A stretch of DNA of 36,233 nucleotides from Prevotella sp. UBA2850 (GCA_002350805.1 DEFO01000005.1:637-36869); one strand, 5' to 3'; shown: positions 23,846-32,036, numbered from the stretch's first letter. Notes: a model not told the origin generated them from the letters alone. Translations and numbers: made by a program.

Positions 23846-24571
23846 TTATTTCTTCATTTTTTCAAGTGCCTTTTGGGCTTTCTCCATGGCTGCCGACTGC
23901 AGTTCAGACATAGCCGCCGCAGCCTGCTTCAGTTCCTCTGCCTTTGAATCTACGATAAGCAGTTTGCCAAGGCGCGCCAAACCATCGATGTTGAAAGCCG
24001 CGACGGAAAGATAGATAGTGAGTTTGCCTTTGGTGCCTGTAGGCCAATTGAGTTTACTGCCTTCCGGGGCATAGTTTCCATGCTGTCCTACCGAGAAAGG
24101 CTTACCGTCCTTGTCATAGGCCACTAAGTATCCGTAGGTCACGGCTTTGTATTGATCGACAGCCTCCGTGCTTTCTACCTCACCCTCAAGGGTCAGTTGA
24201 CGGTCGTCAACATTCGTTATGACGAGTGGTTTCACCACTTTGAAGGGAACGCCCTCGGCGATTTCCGTGGGAATCTCTATCGAGGCCAGGCCCTCAGTCT
24301 CTGCCATGGTCTTCAGTTGTTCTTGCAGTTCTTCAAGTTTTGCTTTGGCGGCGTTGTGTTCTTCGTCTGTGCCCACGGCCATATCGGCCCTGGCGGTATT
24401 TATGCCGTCAACGCATTCGAAATACTTCTGTGGGAACGTTCCTAATACACCGTCGGCAGGCAAGTCCTTGCTGCCTGAACTATTGCTACCACCGCCACAA
24501 CTGATGAATACTGTGCCCGAGAGGACGATAACTGCTGCAAGAGCAACGGATTTGAAAATGTTTTGTTTCAT
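23846..24571 (-). CDS. Lipoprotein of unknown function
   Basis: The product has 241 residues. The signal ends VFISCGGGSNSSGS with lipobox Cys25, and Gly/Ser-rich residues follow, a typical export spacer for surface or periplasmic lipoproteins. Residues about 57-95 form a helix (AAKAKLEELQEQLKTMAE). Residues about 100-205 are beta-rich (VPFKVVKPLVITNVDD, LTLEGEVEST, KGKLTIYLSVAAFN). The last 35 residues are a charged helix (AEELKQAAAAMSELQSAAME). I do not recognise the family. It lies 27 bp downstream of the AraC regulator and 12 bp upstream of the secreted propeller gene, all on one strand. Confidence 0.78.
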   Translation of the reverse strand: MKQNIFKSVALAAVIVLSGTVFISCGGGSNSSGSKDLPADGVLGTFPQKYFECVDGINTARADMAVGTDEEHNAAKAKLEELQEQLKTMAETEGLASIEIPTEIAEGVPFKVVKPLVITNVDDRQLTLEGEVESTEAVDQYKAVTYGYLVAYDKDGKPFSVGQHGNYAPEGSKLNWPTGTKGKLTIYLSVAAFNIDGLARLGKLLIVDSKAEELKQAAAAMSELQSAAMEKAQKALEKMKK

Positions 24572-24598
24572 ACGCTTAATAGTTTAAGAAATGTCATA

Positions 24599-25618
24599 TT
24601 ATTGCTGTTTTCGATATTCGCTTGGCATTACGCCCTTCAGTTTCTGGAAGGAACGTCGGAAGGTGGAGATGCTTTGGAAACCGCTTTCGGTAGCAATCTG
24701 TTCCAACGTGTATTCGGGATGCTGCTGCATGAGGGGAATGCTTTTCTTCTCTATGCGCAGGCGGTTGATATAGTCGTAGAAGGTCGTTTGTTGTACATGT
24801 GTAAAATAGTCGCTCAAGTAGGTGCGGTTGGTGCCTACATGGGCGGCCAGTTCCTTGATGGAAAGAGTGGGGTTCAGATAGAGTTCTTCGCCCTCAATAA
24901 TGGCGGGCAGCACTTGGGCGAAGGCGTATTCACGGGTCGTGGATATCTCCTTGCTGTCTTTTTCCTCTATGGTGACTGGTTGCTGATGTAATACGTGTTC
25001 CAAAGTGATTTGCCAGAGTATTATAGACAGGACGTAATAGAGACAGTCTGTCAGCGGATGGCGGATGATAGAGATGACGACCCAAAGCAGTTGACAGGAG
25101 ATGAAGAACCAAGCCACCACACGCAACCAGGAAATATCTGTCTCATCAATGTTGGAATAACTTTCATGGATATAGCGGACATAGTGTCGGGCCTCTCGTA
25201 ACCATAGCAGGAAGATGATGGTGCCTGCCAGGAACAGGCAGGCCATATAGCAGCGAATGACCATGTCATCGCGCAGAAAGTACCACGTCGCAAAGAAAGG
25301 AACATAGGCCAATAGCATGATCAAGACCTTCCGTATGGTAGCCCAACCGGGGCGAATCAGTTCATAGATAAGACTGGTGTAACCGATGAGGCTGGTTCCA
25401 TCGATGAGCACAAGCATGTCGTGCACACTCTGATTGCTATAGTCGTGCATGGTCATAAAGAAGTCTTTCAGGTTGAAGAGGGCCCACTGCACGAAGATAA
25501 CGGCCACCACCCGTTGTAGCCGCGAACTGTTCTCACGACGGAACAACTGGTAAGCGTGCAACGCGAAGTAAGCGGTGGCAAAACCGCTCAGGAACCCCGA
25601 TAGAGCCGTTTCTTCCAT
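24599..25618 (-). CDS. Membrane-bound AraC-family transcription regulator
   Basis: The product has 339 residues. Six or seven membrane segments fill residues 1-205 (GFLSGFATAYFALHAYQLF, VVAVIFVQWALFNL, VLIMLLAYVPFFATWYF, YMACLFLAGTIIFLLWL, VVAWFFISCQLLWVVISI). A cytoplasmic linker follows, then the two-HTH AraC domain at about 235-335: LSIKELAAHVGTNRTYLSDY, FYDYINRLRIEKKSIPLMQ, YTLEQIATESGFQSISTFRR and FQKLKGVMPSEYR. It presumably senses an envelope or external signal and controls nearby genes. The two downstream envelope genes in the same operon are natural targets or partners, but that is inference. The promoter is at 25640-25648. Confidence 0.9.
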   Translation of the reverse strand: MEETALSGFLSGFATAYFALHAYQLFRRENSSRLQRVVAVIFVQWALFNLKDFFMTMHDYSNQSVHDMLVLIDGTSLIGYTSLIYELIRPGWATIRKVLIMLLAYVPFFATWYFLRDDMVIRCYMACLFLAGTIIFLLWLREARHYVRYIHESYSNIDETDISWLRVVAWFFISCQLLWVVISIIRHPLTDCLYYVLSIILWQITLEHVLHQQPVTIEEKDSKEISTTREYAFAQVLPAIIEGEELYLNPTLSIKELAAHVGTNRTYLSDYFTHVQQTTFYDYINRLRIEKKSIPLMQQHPEYTLEQIATESGFQSISTFRRSFQKLKGVMPSEYRKQQ

Positions 25619-25639
25619 CTTTTTCTTTGTCTTGTCGCT

Positions 25640-25648
25640 ACAAAAATA
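25640..25648 (-). promoter_or_regulatory. -7 element of the AraC operon
   Basis: Minus-strand TATTTTTGT is 21 bp upstream of the ATG at 25618. GTTG occurs at about the -33 distance, inside the 3' part of the lgt terminator. Confidence 0.55.
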
Positions 25649-25658
25649 CGATAAAAAA

Positions 25659-25692
25659 AGAAAGAAACAACACTATGCGGTTGTTTCTTTCT
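25659..25692 (-). terminator. Terminator of the ychF-lgt operon
   Basis: A 13-bp perfect stem (AGAAAGAAACAAC at 25659-25671, complement at 25680-25692) with an 8-nt loop. On the minus strand it runs into TTTTTTTATCG, a good U-tract. It overlaps the -33 region of the AraC promoter. Confidence 0.85.
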
Positions 25693-25732
25693 CTATTTGC
25701 AATTTATTTTGTGTGTATGAATGCAATTTGAG

Positions 25733-26653
25733 TTATTGACGTTTCCTTGTGGCTTTCAACATACAATAAACCCCGATGATGATGAACGGAATGGAGAGCA
25801 ACTGGCCCATATTGAACAGCATGTCAGCTTCCCAGGCTTCCTGCACATCCTTGGTATACTCGATGAAGAAGCGGAAGGTGAAGATCAAGGTCAGCACCAA
25901 TCCGAAGTAAAAACCGGTTCCCACACTGGTGGAGTGGAGGGGTTTTGCAGCCGTTTTGGGCTGTTGCTTGCCCTTGAATTGGGTGGTGGGCTGGTCTTGG
26001 GCGCTCCCTTTTTTCTTACTTCTCTGATAGAACCAGAGCATCACGAAGATGAAACAGAAGTAGGCAATGGCCTCGTAGAGCTGTCCCGGATGGCGCGGCT
26101 GACCGTCTACCTGCTCGAAGATAAAGGCCCAGGGCACATCGGTAGGCTTGCCGATGATCTCAGAGTTCATGAGGTTGCCCAGGCGGATGCAGCAGGCGGT
26201 GAGGGGGGTGGCAATAGCGATATTGTCGAGCACTGTCCAGAGGCTCAGCTTGGTCTTGCGGCAATAGAGCCACAGGGCAATCATCAAGCCCAGCGTACCA
26301 CCGTGGGAGGCCAGTCCGGCATACCCCGTGAACTTCCAACTGCCGTCGGCCATCTGGTGTATGGGCAGGAACATCTCCACGAAATGGGTGCCTGACGACA
26401 GGAAATAGTCGGGCTCGTAGAACAGGCAATGGCCCAGACGGGCACCTATCAGGATGCCGAGGAACGAATAGATGAACAGCGGGTCGAACAGCTCGTCTTT
26501 TATTTTTTGGTCTTTATACAGCCAGCGCATCAGGAAAAAGGCACCGGCAATACCCACCAGCCAGCACATGCCGTACCAGCGCAGCGTGATAGGCCCCAGA
26601 TGACCTATCACCTCCGACGGGTTCCATACGATGTAATTCAAAAGCGTCTCCAT
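25733..26653 (-). CDS. lgt: Prolipoprotein diacylglyceryl transferase
   Basis: The product has 306 residues with about seven membrane segments. Family motifs are LRWYGMCWLVGIAGAF, GARLGHCLFYEPDYF, SHGGTLGLMIALW (with the conserved His) and the Lgt signature RLGNLMNSEIIGKPT. It transfers diacylglycerol from phosphatidylglycerol to the lipobox Cys of prolipoproteins in the inner membrane; several lipoproteins of this window are substrates. A loop of about 40 polar residues (KKKGSAQDQPTTQFKGKQQP) between the last segments is longer than in E. coli but common in Bacteroidales. It lies 23 bp downstream of ychF in the same operon and is followed by a strong terminator. Confidence 0.96.
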   Translation of the reverse strand: METLLNYIVWNPSEVIGHLGPITLRWYGMCWLVGIAGAFFLMRWLYKDQKIKDELFDPLFIYSFLGILIGARLGHCLFYEPDYFLSSGTHFVEMFLPIHQMADGSWKFTGYAGLASHGGTLGLMIALWLYCRKTKLSLWTVLDNIAIATPLTACCIRLGNLMNSEIIGKPTDVPWAFIFEQVDGQPRHPGQLYEAIAYFCFIFVMLWFYQRSKKKGSAQDQPTTQFKGKQQPKTAAKPLHSTSVGTGFYFGLVLTLIFTFRFFIEYTKDVQEAWEADMLFNMGQLLSIPFIIIGVYCMLKATRKRQ

Positions 26654-26676
26654 AATGATGATGAAAGTCCTAGCCC

Positions 26677-27777
26677 CTAGACATTAAACCTAAAGTGCAT
26701 GATATCACCGTCTTGCACCACATAGTCTTTGCCTTCGATGCCCATCTTGCCGGCTTCGCGTACGGCTGCCTCCGAGCCATATTTGATGTAGTCTTCATAC
26801 TTGATGACCTCGGCGCGGATGAAGCCCTTCTCGAAGTCGGTGTGGATGACACCGGCGCACTGCGGAGCCTTCCAGCCCTTGCGGTAGGTCCAGGCTTTCA
26901 CCTCCATCTCGCCGGCGGTGATGAACGTCTCGAGGTTGAGCAGATGGTAGGCTTTCTTGATGAGGCGGTTCACACCGCTCTCCTTCAGTCCCAGTTCGTC
27001 GAGGAACATCTGCTTGTCTTCATAGCTCTCCAGTTCGGCAATATCCTCCTCGGTCTTGGCAGCAATCACCATCACCTCGGCACCTTCCTCGGCGGCTATC
27101 TCCTCGATGCGCTGCGAGTATTCATTGCCCGACACGGCGCTGGCCTCGTCGACATTGCACACGTAGAGCACGGGCTTGGTGGTCAGCAGGAACAGATTGC
27201 GGGCGGCATCCTGCTCTTCTTTCGACTCAAACTCCACCATGCGGGCGTTCTTGCCCGAGCTGAGCACCTCCATATAGGCCTCCAACACGCGCAGCAGCGT
27301 CTTGGCGTCTTTGTTGCCGGCGGCAGCGGTCTTCTGTACTTTCGACATCTGGCTCTCAATGGTCTCGAGGTCTTTCAGCTGCAGCTCTGTGTCGATGATT
27401 TCCTTGTCGCGGATGGGGTCGATGGTACCGTCGACATGGGTGATGTTATCGTCGTCGAAACAGCGCAGCACGTGGATAATGGCGTCGGTCTCACGGATAT
27501 TTCCCAGGAACTTATTTCCCAGTCCCTCGCCCTTCGAGGCACCCTTCACCAGACCGGCAATATCGACGATCTCGCACGTAGCGGGCACGATGCGGCCCGG
27601 ATGCACAATCTCGGCCAGACGCGTCAGACGCTCGTCGGGCACGGTAATCACACCTACATTCGGCTCTATCGTACAGAAAGGGAAGTTGGCTGCCTGTGCC
27701 TTGGCACTCGACAGACAGTTGAACAACGTAGACTTACCAACGTTTGGCAGGCCTACAATACCACATTTTAATGCCAT
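26677..27777 (-). CDS. ychF: Redox-/stress-related P-loop ATPase YchF
   Basis: The product has 366 residues from the ATG at 27777. The ORF is open 62 codons further upstream, but the family begins MALKCGIVGLPNVGKSTLFN and a complete promoter sits 31 bp upstream. The P-loop is GLPNVGKS at residues 9-16. The switch region is DIAGLVKGASKGEGLGNKFL, and NVDE replaces NKxD, typical of YchF, which prefers ATP. The coiled-coil and C-terminal TGS-type domain are complete (KAWTYRKGWKAPQCAGVIHT, EGKDYVVQDGDIMHF). Its physiological role is a ribosome-associated stress regulator in E. coli. It heads the ychF-lgt operon. Confidence 0.97.
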   Translation of the reverse strand: MALKCGIVGLPNVGKSTLFNCLSSAKAQAANFPFCTIEPNVGVITVPDERLTRLAEIVHPGRIVPATCEIVDIAGLVKGASKGEGLGNKFLGNIRETDAIIHVLRCFDDDNITHVDGTIDPIRDKEIIDTELQLKDLETIESQMSKVQKTAAAGNKDAKTLLRVLEAYMEVLSSGKNARMVEFESKEEQDAARNLFLLTTKPVLYVCNVDEASAVSGNEYSQRIEEIAAEEGAEVMVIAAKTEEDIAELESYEDKQMFLDELGLKESGVNRLIKKAYHLLNLETFITAGEMEVKAWTYRKGWKAPQCAGVIHTDFEKGFIRAEVIKYEDYIKYGSEAAVREAGKMGIEGKDYVVQDGDIMHFRFNV

Positions 27778-27807
27778 ATATCTTGATAAACGTTTATAAT
27801 TCTGGCT

Positions 27808-27840
27808 GCAAAGGTACGAATAAGTGAGTGAAAAACCAAA
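27808..27840 (-). promoter_or_regulatory. ychF promoter
   Basis: TTTG at 27837-27840, 20-bp spacer, TACCTTTGC at 27808-27816 (minus strand). The TTCACTCACTTAT-CGTA spacer/extended -7 is nearly identical to that of the promoter at 2527-2558. Confidence 0.7.
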
Positions 27841-27881
27841 TATTCTTTGAGTTTTTCCGAACGGCAGTACTTTCGCAAAGG

Positions 27882-28937
27882 TTATCTCTCGCAAATAGCG
27901 GCAGCCAAGGCGTTCAGCTGGAGGCATCGCTGGCGCATATTCTCCAGTTTTTCGTTTTGCCACGGAAAGGGTGAGAGCATCAGCAGACGGCCTTCAGAGC
28001 AGGCTTCCAGATAGTGGGGTAGGGGCTTGAAGTAGGGTGGGAACCCCTTCAGCAACAGCACGATAAGAGGGATGTGGGCATGTAGGGCGGCGGTGGCAAT
28101 CTGTTTTTCTCCAGGACTGATGCAGGGTGATACGAGGATGGCACCGCGACGTCCGTCGTCGAGGGCGGTCCGTATGCGCTCGTCAATCTCGTGTTGGTAG
28201 AGGTGTCGGGAGCATTGCACCTGCCGCTTGATGGGGTTGTCGAGCAGAAAGCGGTTGCCCATGGCCTGGTAGGTGGTGCCATGGATGGTGATGTCGGCCA
28301 GCTGGGTGAAGAATTCAGGATGACGGCGTTTCAAGAGCAGGCGCCGCGGGTTGTCGTCGAGGTAGGTCAGCATGCGTTGCAACTGCCCCTTTCCCGTCAG
28401 GATGCGGTCGTTGTAGTTGGGCTCCCACAGCATGCCATGGGCAGGGTGGCGGGGTGTTGCGTCCCTGAGCCCGTCGTGATTGCTGTCCGGAGATGGTGTA
28501 GACTGCGGCACCGCGGTAGTGATTATCCCCAGTTCTTTGGCTGCTTTTCTGCATCCTGTCTTGAAGCCATTGATGACGTGGCCCAGATGTCTCTCCATTC
28601 TCTCGTGCACAAACAGCATACCATGCAGATGGTCGGGCATGAGGCACAGTCTCATCACCTCTATCTGTGGGTAAAAGCGGGGTATCATCATCCAGCATTC
28701 TCTCACCCGCCGGCCCAGTTCTGTCAGCACCACATGCGGTTTGTCGCTGCCCTCGTTGGCGTCGGGGTTACCCTCCACGCGGCCGAGCAGCGGTCTGCGC
28801 CCTTCTATGGCCATTGTTATCATATAGATGCCCCGGTCGGTATAGTCGTTGAAGTCGCTGCGCCGTTTCATGGAGGGGCACTTGCCCTTGGCGTATCTCT
28901 CCCACTTTGTGGGCTCCGTCTGGTCTGTGTTTTTCAA
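27882..28937 (-). CDS. IS200-like/RAYT tyrosine transposase (Y1 domain) fused to a DprA/SLOG-like domain
   Basis: The product has 351 residues from the TTG at 28937. A stop lies two codons upstream, and an ATG at 28871 (residue 23, MKRRSDFNDY) is the alternative. Residues about 28-200 are a Y1 HUH domain: GIYMITMAIEGRRPLLG, then the HxH metal motif in LMPDHLHGML (H103, H105), GFKTGCRKAAKELG, WEPNYNDRILTG, and the probable catalytic Tyr192 in LTYLDDNPRR, the YxxxNP helix of REP-associated transposases. Residues about 245-351 (RRGAILVSPCISPGEKQI, IPLIVLLLKGFPPYFKP, SEGRLLMLSPFPW, RQRCLQLNALAAAIC) look like a Rossmann-type SLOG/DprA domain. Y1 proteins cut and rejoin single-stranded DNA at hairpins. 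No IS ends flank the gene, so it may be a domesticated RAYT. A 23-bp array starts 22 bp upstream of it, and a GTAG-hairpin follows. Confidence 0.75.
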   Translation of the reverse strand: MKNTDQTEPTKWERYAKGKCPSMKRRSDFNDYTDRGIYMITMAIEGRRPLLGRVEGNPDANEGSDKPHVVLTELGRRVRECWMMIPRFYPQIEVMRLCLMPDHLHGMLFVHERMERHLGHVINGFKTGCRKAAKELGIITTAVPQSTPSPDSNHDGLRDATPRHPAHGMLWEPNYNDRILTGKGQLQRMLTYLDDNPRRLLLKRRHPEFFTQLADITIHGTTYQAMGNRFLLDNPIKRQVQCSRHLYQHEIDERIRTALDDGRRGAILVSPCISPGEKQIATAALHAHIPLIVLLLKGFPPYFKPLPHYLEACSEGRLLMLSPFPWQNEKLENMRQRCLQLNALAAAICER

Positions 28938-28958
28938 TGTTCAGCCCCCTTCTTTCTT

Positions 28959-29073
28959 TTTGGTTTCATCCTAGCTGTCGCTTTGGTTTCATCCTTGTTG
29001 TTGCTTTGGTTTCATCCTTGCTGTTGCTTTGGTTTCATCCTTGCTGTTGCTTTGGTTTCATCCTTGCTGTTGC
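28959..29073 (-). repeat. 23-bp tandem array, five units, directly upstream of the RAYT-like gene
   Basis: Units start at 28959, 28982, 29005, 29028 and 29051 (plus-strand core TTTGGTTTCATCCTTGCTG). The last three are identical. The unit nearest the gene is the most diverged (CTAGCTGTCGC). There are no spacers and no inverted symmetry. Confidence 0.92.
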
Positions 29074-29113
29074 TTTTCAGTGGGCATTGCTCCCTTGTTT
29101 TTTGGTTGCGTAA

Positions 29114-29136
29114 ACTGAGGCAGTGCCTCAGTCTAC
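29114..29136 (-). repeat. REP-like element: GTAG followed by a perfect 8-bp hairpin
   Basis: Read on the minus strand (the strand of the RAYT gene), GTAG (29133-29136) is followed at once by stem ACTGAGGC, a 3-nt loop, and GCCTCAGT (29114-29132). A GTAG tetranucleotide at the foot of a short hairpin is the canonical substrate layout for E. coli-type RAYTs. It is about 180 bp upstream of the RAYT-like gene. Confidence 0.65.
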
Positions 29137-29204
29137 AGGTCTCAGTCTACAGGTCTCAGTCTACAGGCCCCAGTCTGCAGCCCCTTTTGCCCCAGTCTGC
29201 AGGC
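29127..29204 (-). repeat. 14-bp repeats carrying GTAGACTGAG, between the hairpin and polA
   Basis: Three units of 14 bp (29127-29140, 29141-29154, 29155-29168), minus-strand GTAGACTGAGACCT, are followed by two diverged units (29169-29182 and 29191-29204) reading CTGCAGACTGGG. The array ends 6 bp before the polA stop and repeats the left arm of the hairpin with its GTAG. Confidence 0.85.
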
Positions 29205-29209
29205 CCCTT

Positions 29210-31975
29210 TTAGTGTGCCTCCAGCCAGTTGTCACCCCAGCCGCAGTCGGCGATGAGGGGCACTTTCAGCTGGTAGGCGTTCTGCATCTCCTCTAGCACG
29301 ATGAGCTCCACGCGCTCTTTCTCGTCGGGGAAGACCGAGAAGTTCAGTTCGTCGTGCACCTGTAGGATCATCTTCGAGCGGATGCCCTCGGCCTTGAAGC
29401 GCTCGTAGATGCGGATCATGGCCACCTTGATGATGTCGGCGGCACTGCCCTGGATGGGGGCGTTGATGGCGTTGCGCTCGGCGAAGTTGCGCACCGTGGC
29501 GTTGCGCGAGTTGATGTCGGGCAGGTAACGGCGGCGGTGGAACACCGTCTCGGCATATCCGCGCTCGCGGGCTAGCTGTTTCGAGGCCTCCATGTAGTCG
29601 TGTACCTGGGGGAAGGTCTGGAAGAAACCGTCGATGAGCTGTTTCGACTCATCGCGGCTGATGTCGAGGCGCTCGGCCAGACCGAATACCGTGATGCCGT
29701 AGATGATGCCGAAGTTGGCGCGTTTCGACTTCGTACGCTCGTCGCGAGTCACCTCGCTGATGTCTTTCTTATAAATGGTGGCAGCCGTGGCGGCATGCAG
29801 GTCTTTGCCCTCGCGGAACACCTCGAGCATGTGCTCGTCGCCCGAGAGATGGGCCATCACACGCAGTTCTATCTGACTGTAGTCTGCTGAAAAAAACAGA
29901 CAACCCGGTTCGGGTATGAACGCCTTGCGAATCTCCTTGCCGTCTTCGCCGCGAATGGGGATGTTCTGCAGGTTAGGGTCGCTGCTGGAGAGTCGTCCGG
30001 TGGCTGTGATCGTCTGGTTGAACGACGTGTGGATATGTCCGGTGCGTTTGTTGATGAGGTGGGGGAGGGTGTCGATATACGTGCCGAGCAGTTTCTTCAA
30101 CCCTCTGTGTTCCAAGATGTCTTCCACGATTTCGCTCTTGTGCTTCAGCTGTTGCAGCACCTCCTCGCTCGTCACATATTGTCCGGTCTTGGTCTTTTTG
30201 GGTTTGTCGATGATTTTCATCTTACCGAACAAGATATCACCCACTTGTTTCGGCGAGGCAATGTTGAAAGGCTCACCAGCCAGTTCGTAGATACGGCTTT
30301 CCAGTTCCAGCATTCTGTTGGTGAAAATCTTTGACGTTTCCTGCAGAGATGCCGTGTCGAGGCAGACACCGTTCATCTCCATCTCTGCCAACACTCGCAC
30401 CAGGGGCATCTCGATGTCGTAGAACAGTTGTTCCACCCCCGCCTCTTTCAGTTTGGGTTCCAGCACGTTCTTCAGTCGGAGGGTGATGTCGGCATCCTCG
30501 GCGGCATATTCATAGACCTCGGCCGGCGACAGGTCTCGCATGCTGCGTTGTTGTTTCCCTTTCGGTCCGATGAGTTCGTCGATGTGGATGGTCTGGTAGT
30601 TGAGATACACCTCCGCCATATAGTCCATGTTGTGGCGCAGCTCGGGTTGGATGAGGTAGTGGGCAATCATCGTGTCCCACAACGGTCCCTTCAGTTCGAT
30701 GCCATAGTTGCAAAGCACCTCCAGGTCGTATTTTATATTTTGTCCGATTTTCAGAATTTCGGGGTTTTCATAGAGAGGTTTAAATATGTTAACAATTTGC
30801 AACGCTTCTTCACGATTGGCCGGTACGGGCACATAGAACGCCTCTTTTTCGTCGACGGCAAAGCTCAAACCCACCAATTCGGCATCCATCGTGTTGGTCG
30901 AAGTAGTTTCGGTGTCCAGACTGACAAATTGCTTTGTCAAGAAAAAATCACATAATTTTCGTGCATCGTCCTCATTTTCAATTAATTTGTAATCGTGAGG
31001 TATCGTTTTTAACGTCTCAAAACTTGAATTTTCTGACGGTTCCGACCCTTCGGGCGCGAAAAATCCAAATAAATCGGGTTGAGTTTCTACTTTTTTTGAC
31101 TTCTTTTCAGATTTATTAAGAAACTTGTCTGCGAGCGTCTTAAACTCCAGTTCGTTGAAGATTTCGCGCAGTCGGGTCTCGTCGGGGGTGGCCACCTTCA
31201 GCGACTCCATGTCGAGGTCGATGGGTACGTCGGTGCGGATGGTGGCAAGGAACTTCGACATCTTGATATCGTCGACGTGCTCGGTCACTTTTTTCTGCAG
31301 TGCACCTTTGATTTCATCCGTGCGCATGAGCATCTCGTCGATGTTGCCGAATTGGGTGAGCAGTTTCACGGCCGTCTTCTCGCCCACGCCCGGACAGCCC
31401 GGGAAGTTGTCGGCCGAGTCGCCCATGAGTGCCAGCAGGTCGATCACCTGTCCGGTGCTCTGCAGACCATACTTGGCCGTTACCTCGTCGGCACCCATCG
31501 TCTCGTAACCACCGCCATGGCGGGGTCGAAACTGATACACATGACCGCCCACCAGCTGGCCATAGTCCTTGTCGGGGGTGAGCATATAGGTGTCAACACC
31601 GATGGAATCGGCCTTTTTTGCCAATGTACCAATCACGTCGTCGGCTTCGAAGCCATCGGCCTGGAGGATGGGGATGCGCATGGCGCGCAGGATATCTTTG
31701 ATGATAGGCACACTCATGCGGATGTCCTCGGGTGTCTCCTCGCGCTGCGCTTTATAGGCGGGGAACGCCTCGCTGCGGAAGGTGGGTCCGTGGGGATCGA
31801 AAGCCACGCCCAGGTGGGTGGGCTGTTCCTTGGTCATCACCTCGTGCAGGGTGTTCATGAAACCCATGATGGCCGATGTGTTCTGGCCTTTCGAGTTGAT
31901 GCGCGGACTTTTGATAAAAGCGTAATACGACCTGTAGATAAGCGCATAAGCGTCTAAAAGAAACAATTTATCCAT
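29210..31975 (-). CDS. polA: DNA polymerase I
   Basis: The product has 921 residues with three domains. The 5'-3' exonuclease spans about 1-300 (LFLLDAYALIYRSYYAF, DGFEADDVIGTLAKKA, LMGDSADNFPGCPGVGEKTA). The 3'-5' proofreading domain has FVSLDTETTSTN near residue 352 and later DTMIAHYLIQPELRH, so the metal-binding acidic residues are present. The family-A polymerase has FSADYSQIELRVMAHLSG near 695, the O-helix KRANFGIIYGITVFGL and the palm VHDELNFSV. It fills gaps in repair and removes Okazaki primers. Length and motifs are normal. The gene has a -7 element 21 bp upstream and ends against the 14-bp repeat array. Confidence 0.98.
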   Translation of the reverse strand: MDKLFLLDAYALIYRSYYAFIKSPRINSKGQNTSAIMGFMNTLHEVMTKEQPTHLGVAFDPHGPTFRSEAFPAYKAQREETPEDIRMSVPIIKDILRAMRIPILQADGFEADDVIGTLAKKADSIGVDTYMLTPDKDYGQLVGGHVYQFRPRHGGGYETMGADEVTAKYGLQSTGQVIDLLALMGDSADNFPGCPGVGEKTAVKLLTQFGNIDEMLMRTDEIKGALQKKVTEHVDDIKMSKFLATIRTDVPIDLDMESLKVATPDETRLREIFNELEFKTLADKFLNKSEKKSKKVETQPDLFGFFAPEGSEPSENSSFETLKTIPHDYKLIENEDDARKLCDFFLTKQFVSLDTETTSTNTMDAELVGLSFAVDEKEAFYVPVPANREEALQIVNIFKPLYENPEILKIGQNIKYDLEVLCNYGIELKGPLWDTMIAHYLIQPELRHNMDYMAEVYLNYQTIHIDELIGPKGKQQRSMRDLSPAEVYEYAAEDADITLRLKNVLEPKLKEAGVEQLFYDIEMPLVRVLAEMEMNGVCLDTASLQETSKIFTNRMLELESRIYELAGEPFNIASPKQVGDILFGKMKIIDKPKKTKTGQYVTSEEVLQQLKHKSEIVEDILEHRGLKKLLGTYIDTLPHLINKRTGHIHTSFNQTITATGRLSSSDPNLQNIPIRGEDGKEIRKAFIPEPGCLFFSADYSQIELRVMAHLSGDEHMLEVFREGKDLHAATAATIYKKDISEVTRDERTKSKRANFGIIYGITVFGLAERLDISRDESKQLIDGFFQTFPQVHDYMEASKQLARERGYAETVFHRRRYLPDINSRNATVRNFAERNAINAPIQGSAADIIKVAMIRIYERFKAEGIRSKMILQVHDELNFSVFPDEKERVELIVLEEMQNAYQLKVPLIADCGWGDNWLEAH

Positions 31976-31995
31976 AATAATGCTGATTTTCTGCT

Positions 31996-32003
31996 CAAAA
32001 TTA
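31996..32003 (-). promoter_or_regulatory. -7-like element of polA
   Basis: Minus-strand TAATTTTG lies 21 bp upstream of the polA ATG. It is divergent from, and 34 bp away from, the -7 element of the polyprenyl synthetase gene. Confidence 0.5.
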
Positions 32004-32036
32004 CGAATTCTTTTTCATTAATCCGAATAAAATAAC

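Noticed and set aside
27778..27963. N-terminal extension of YchF
   Set aside because: The extra 62 codons contain the promoter of ychF and the 3' end of the neighbouring gene, and the family starts at MALKCGIVG.
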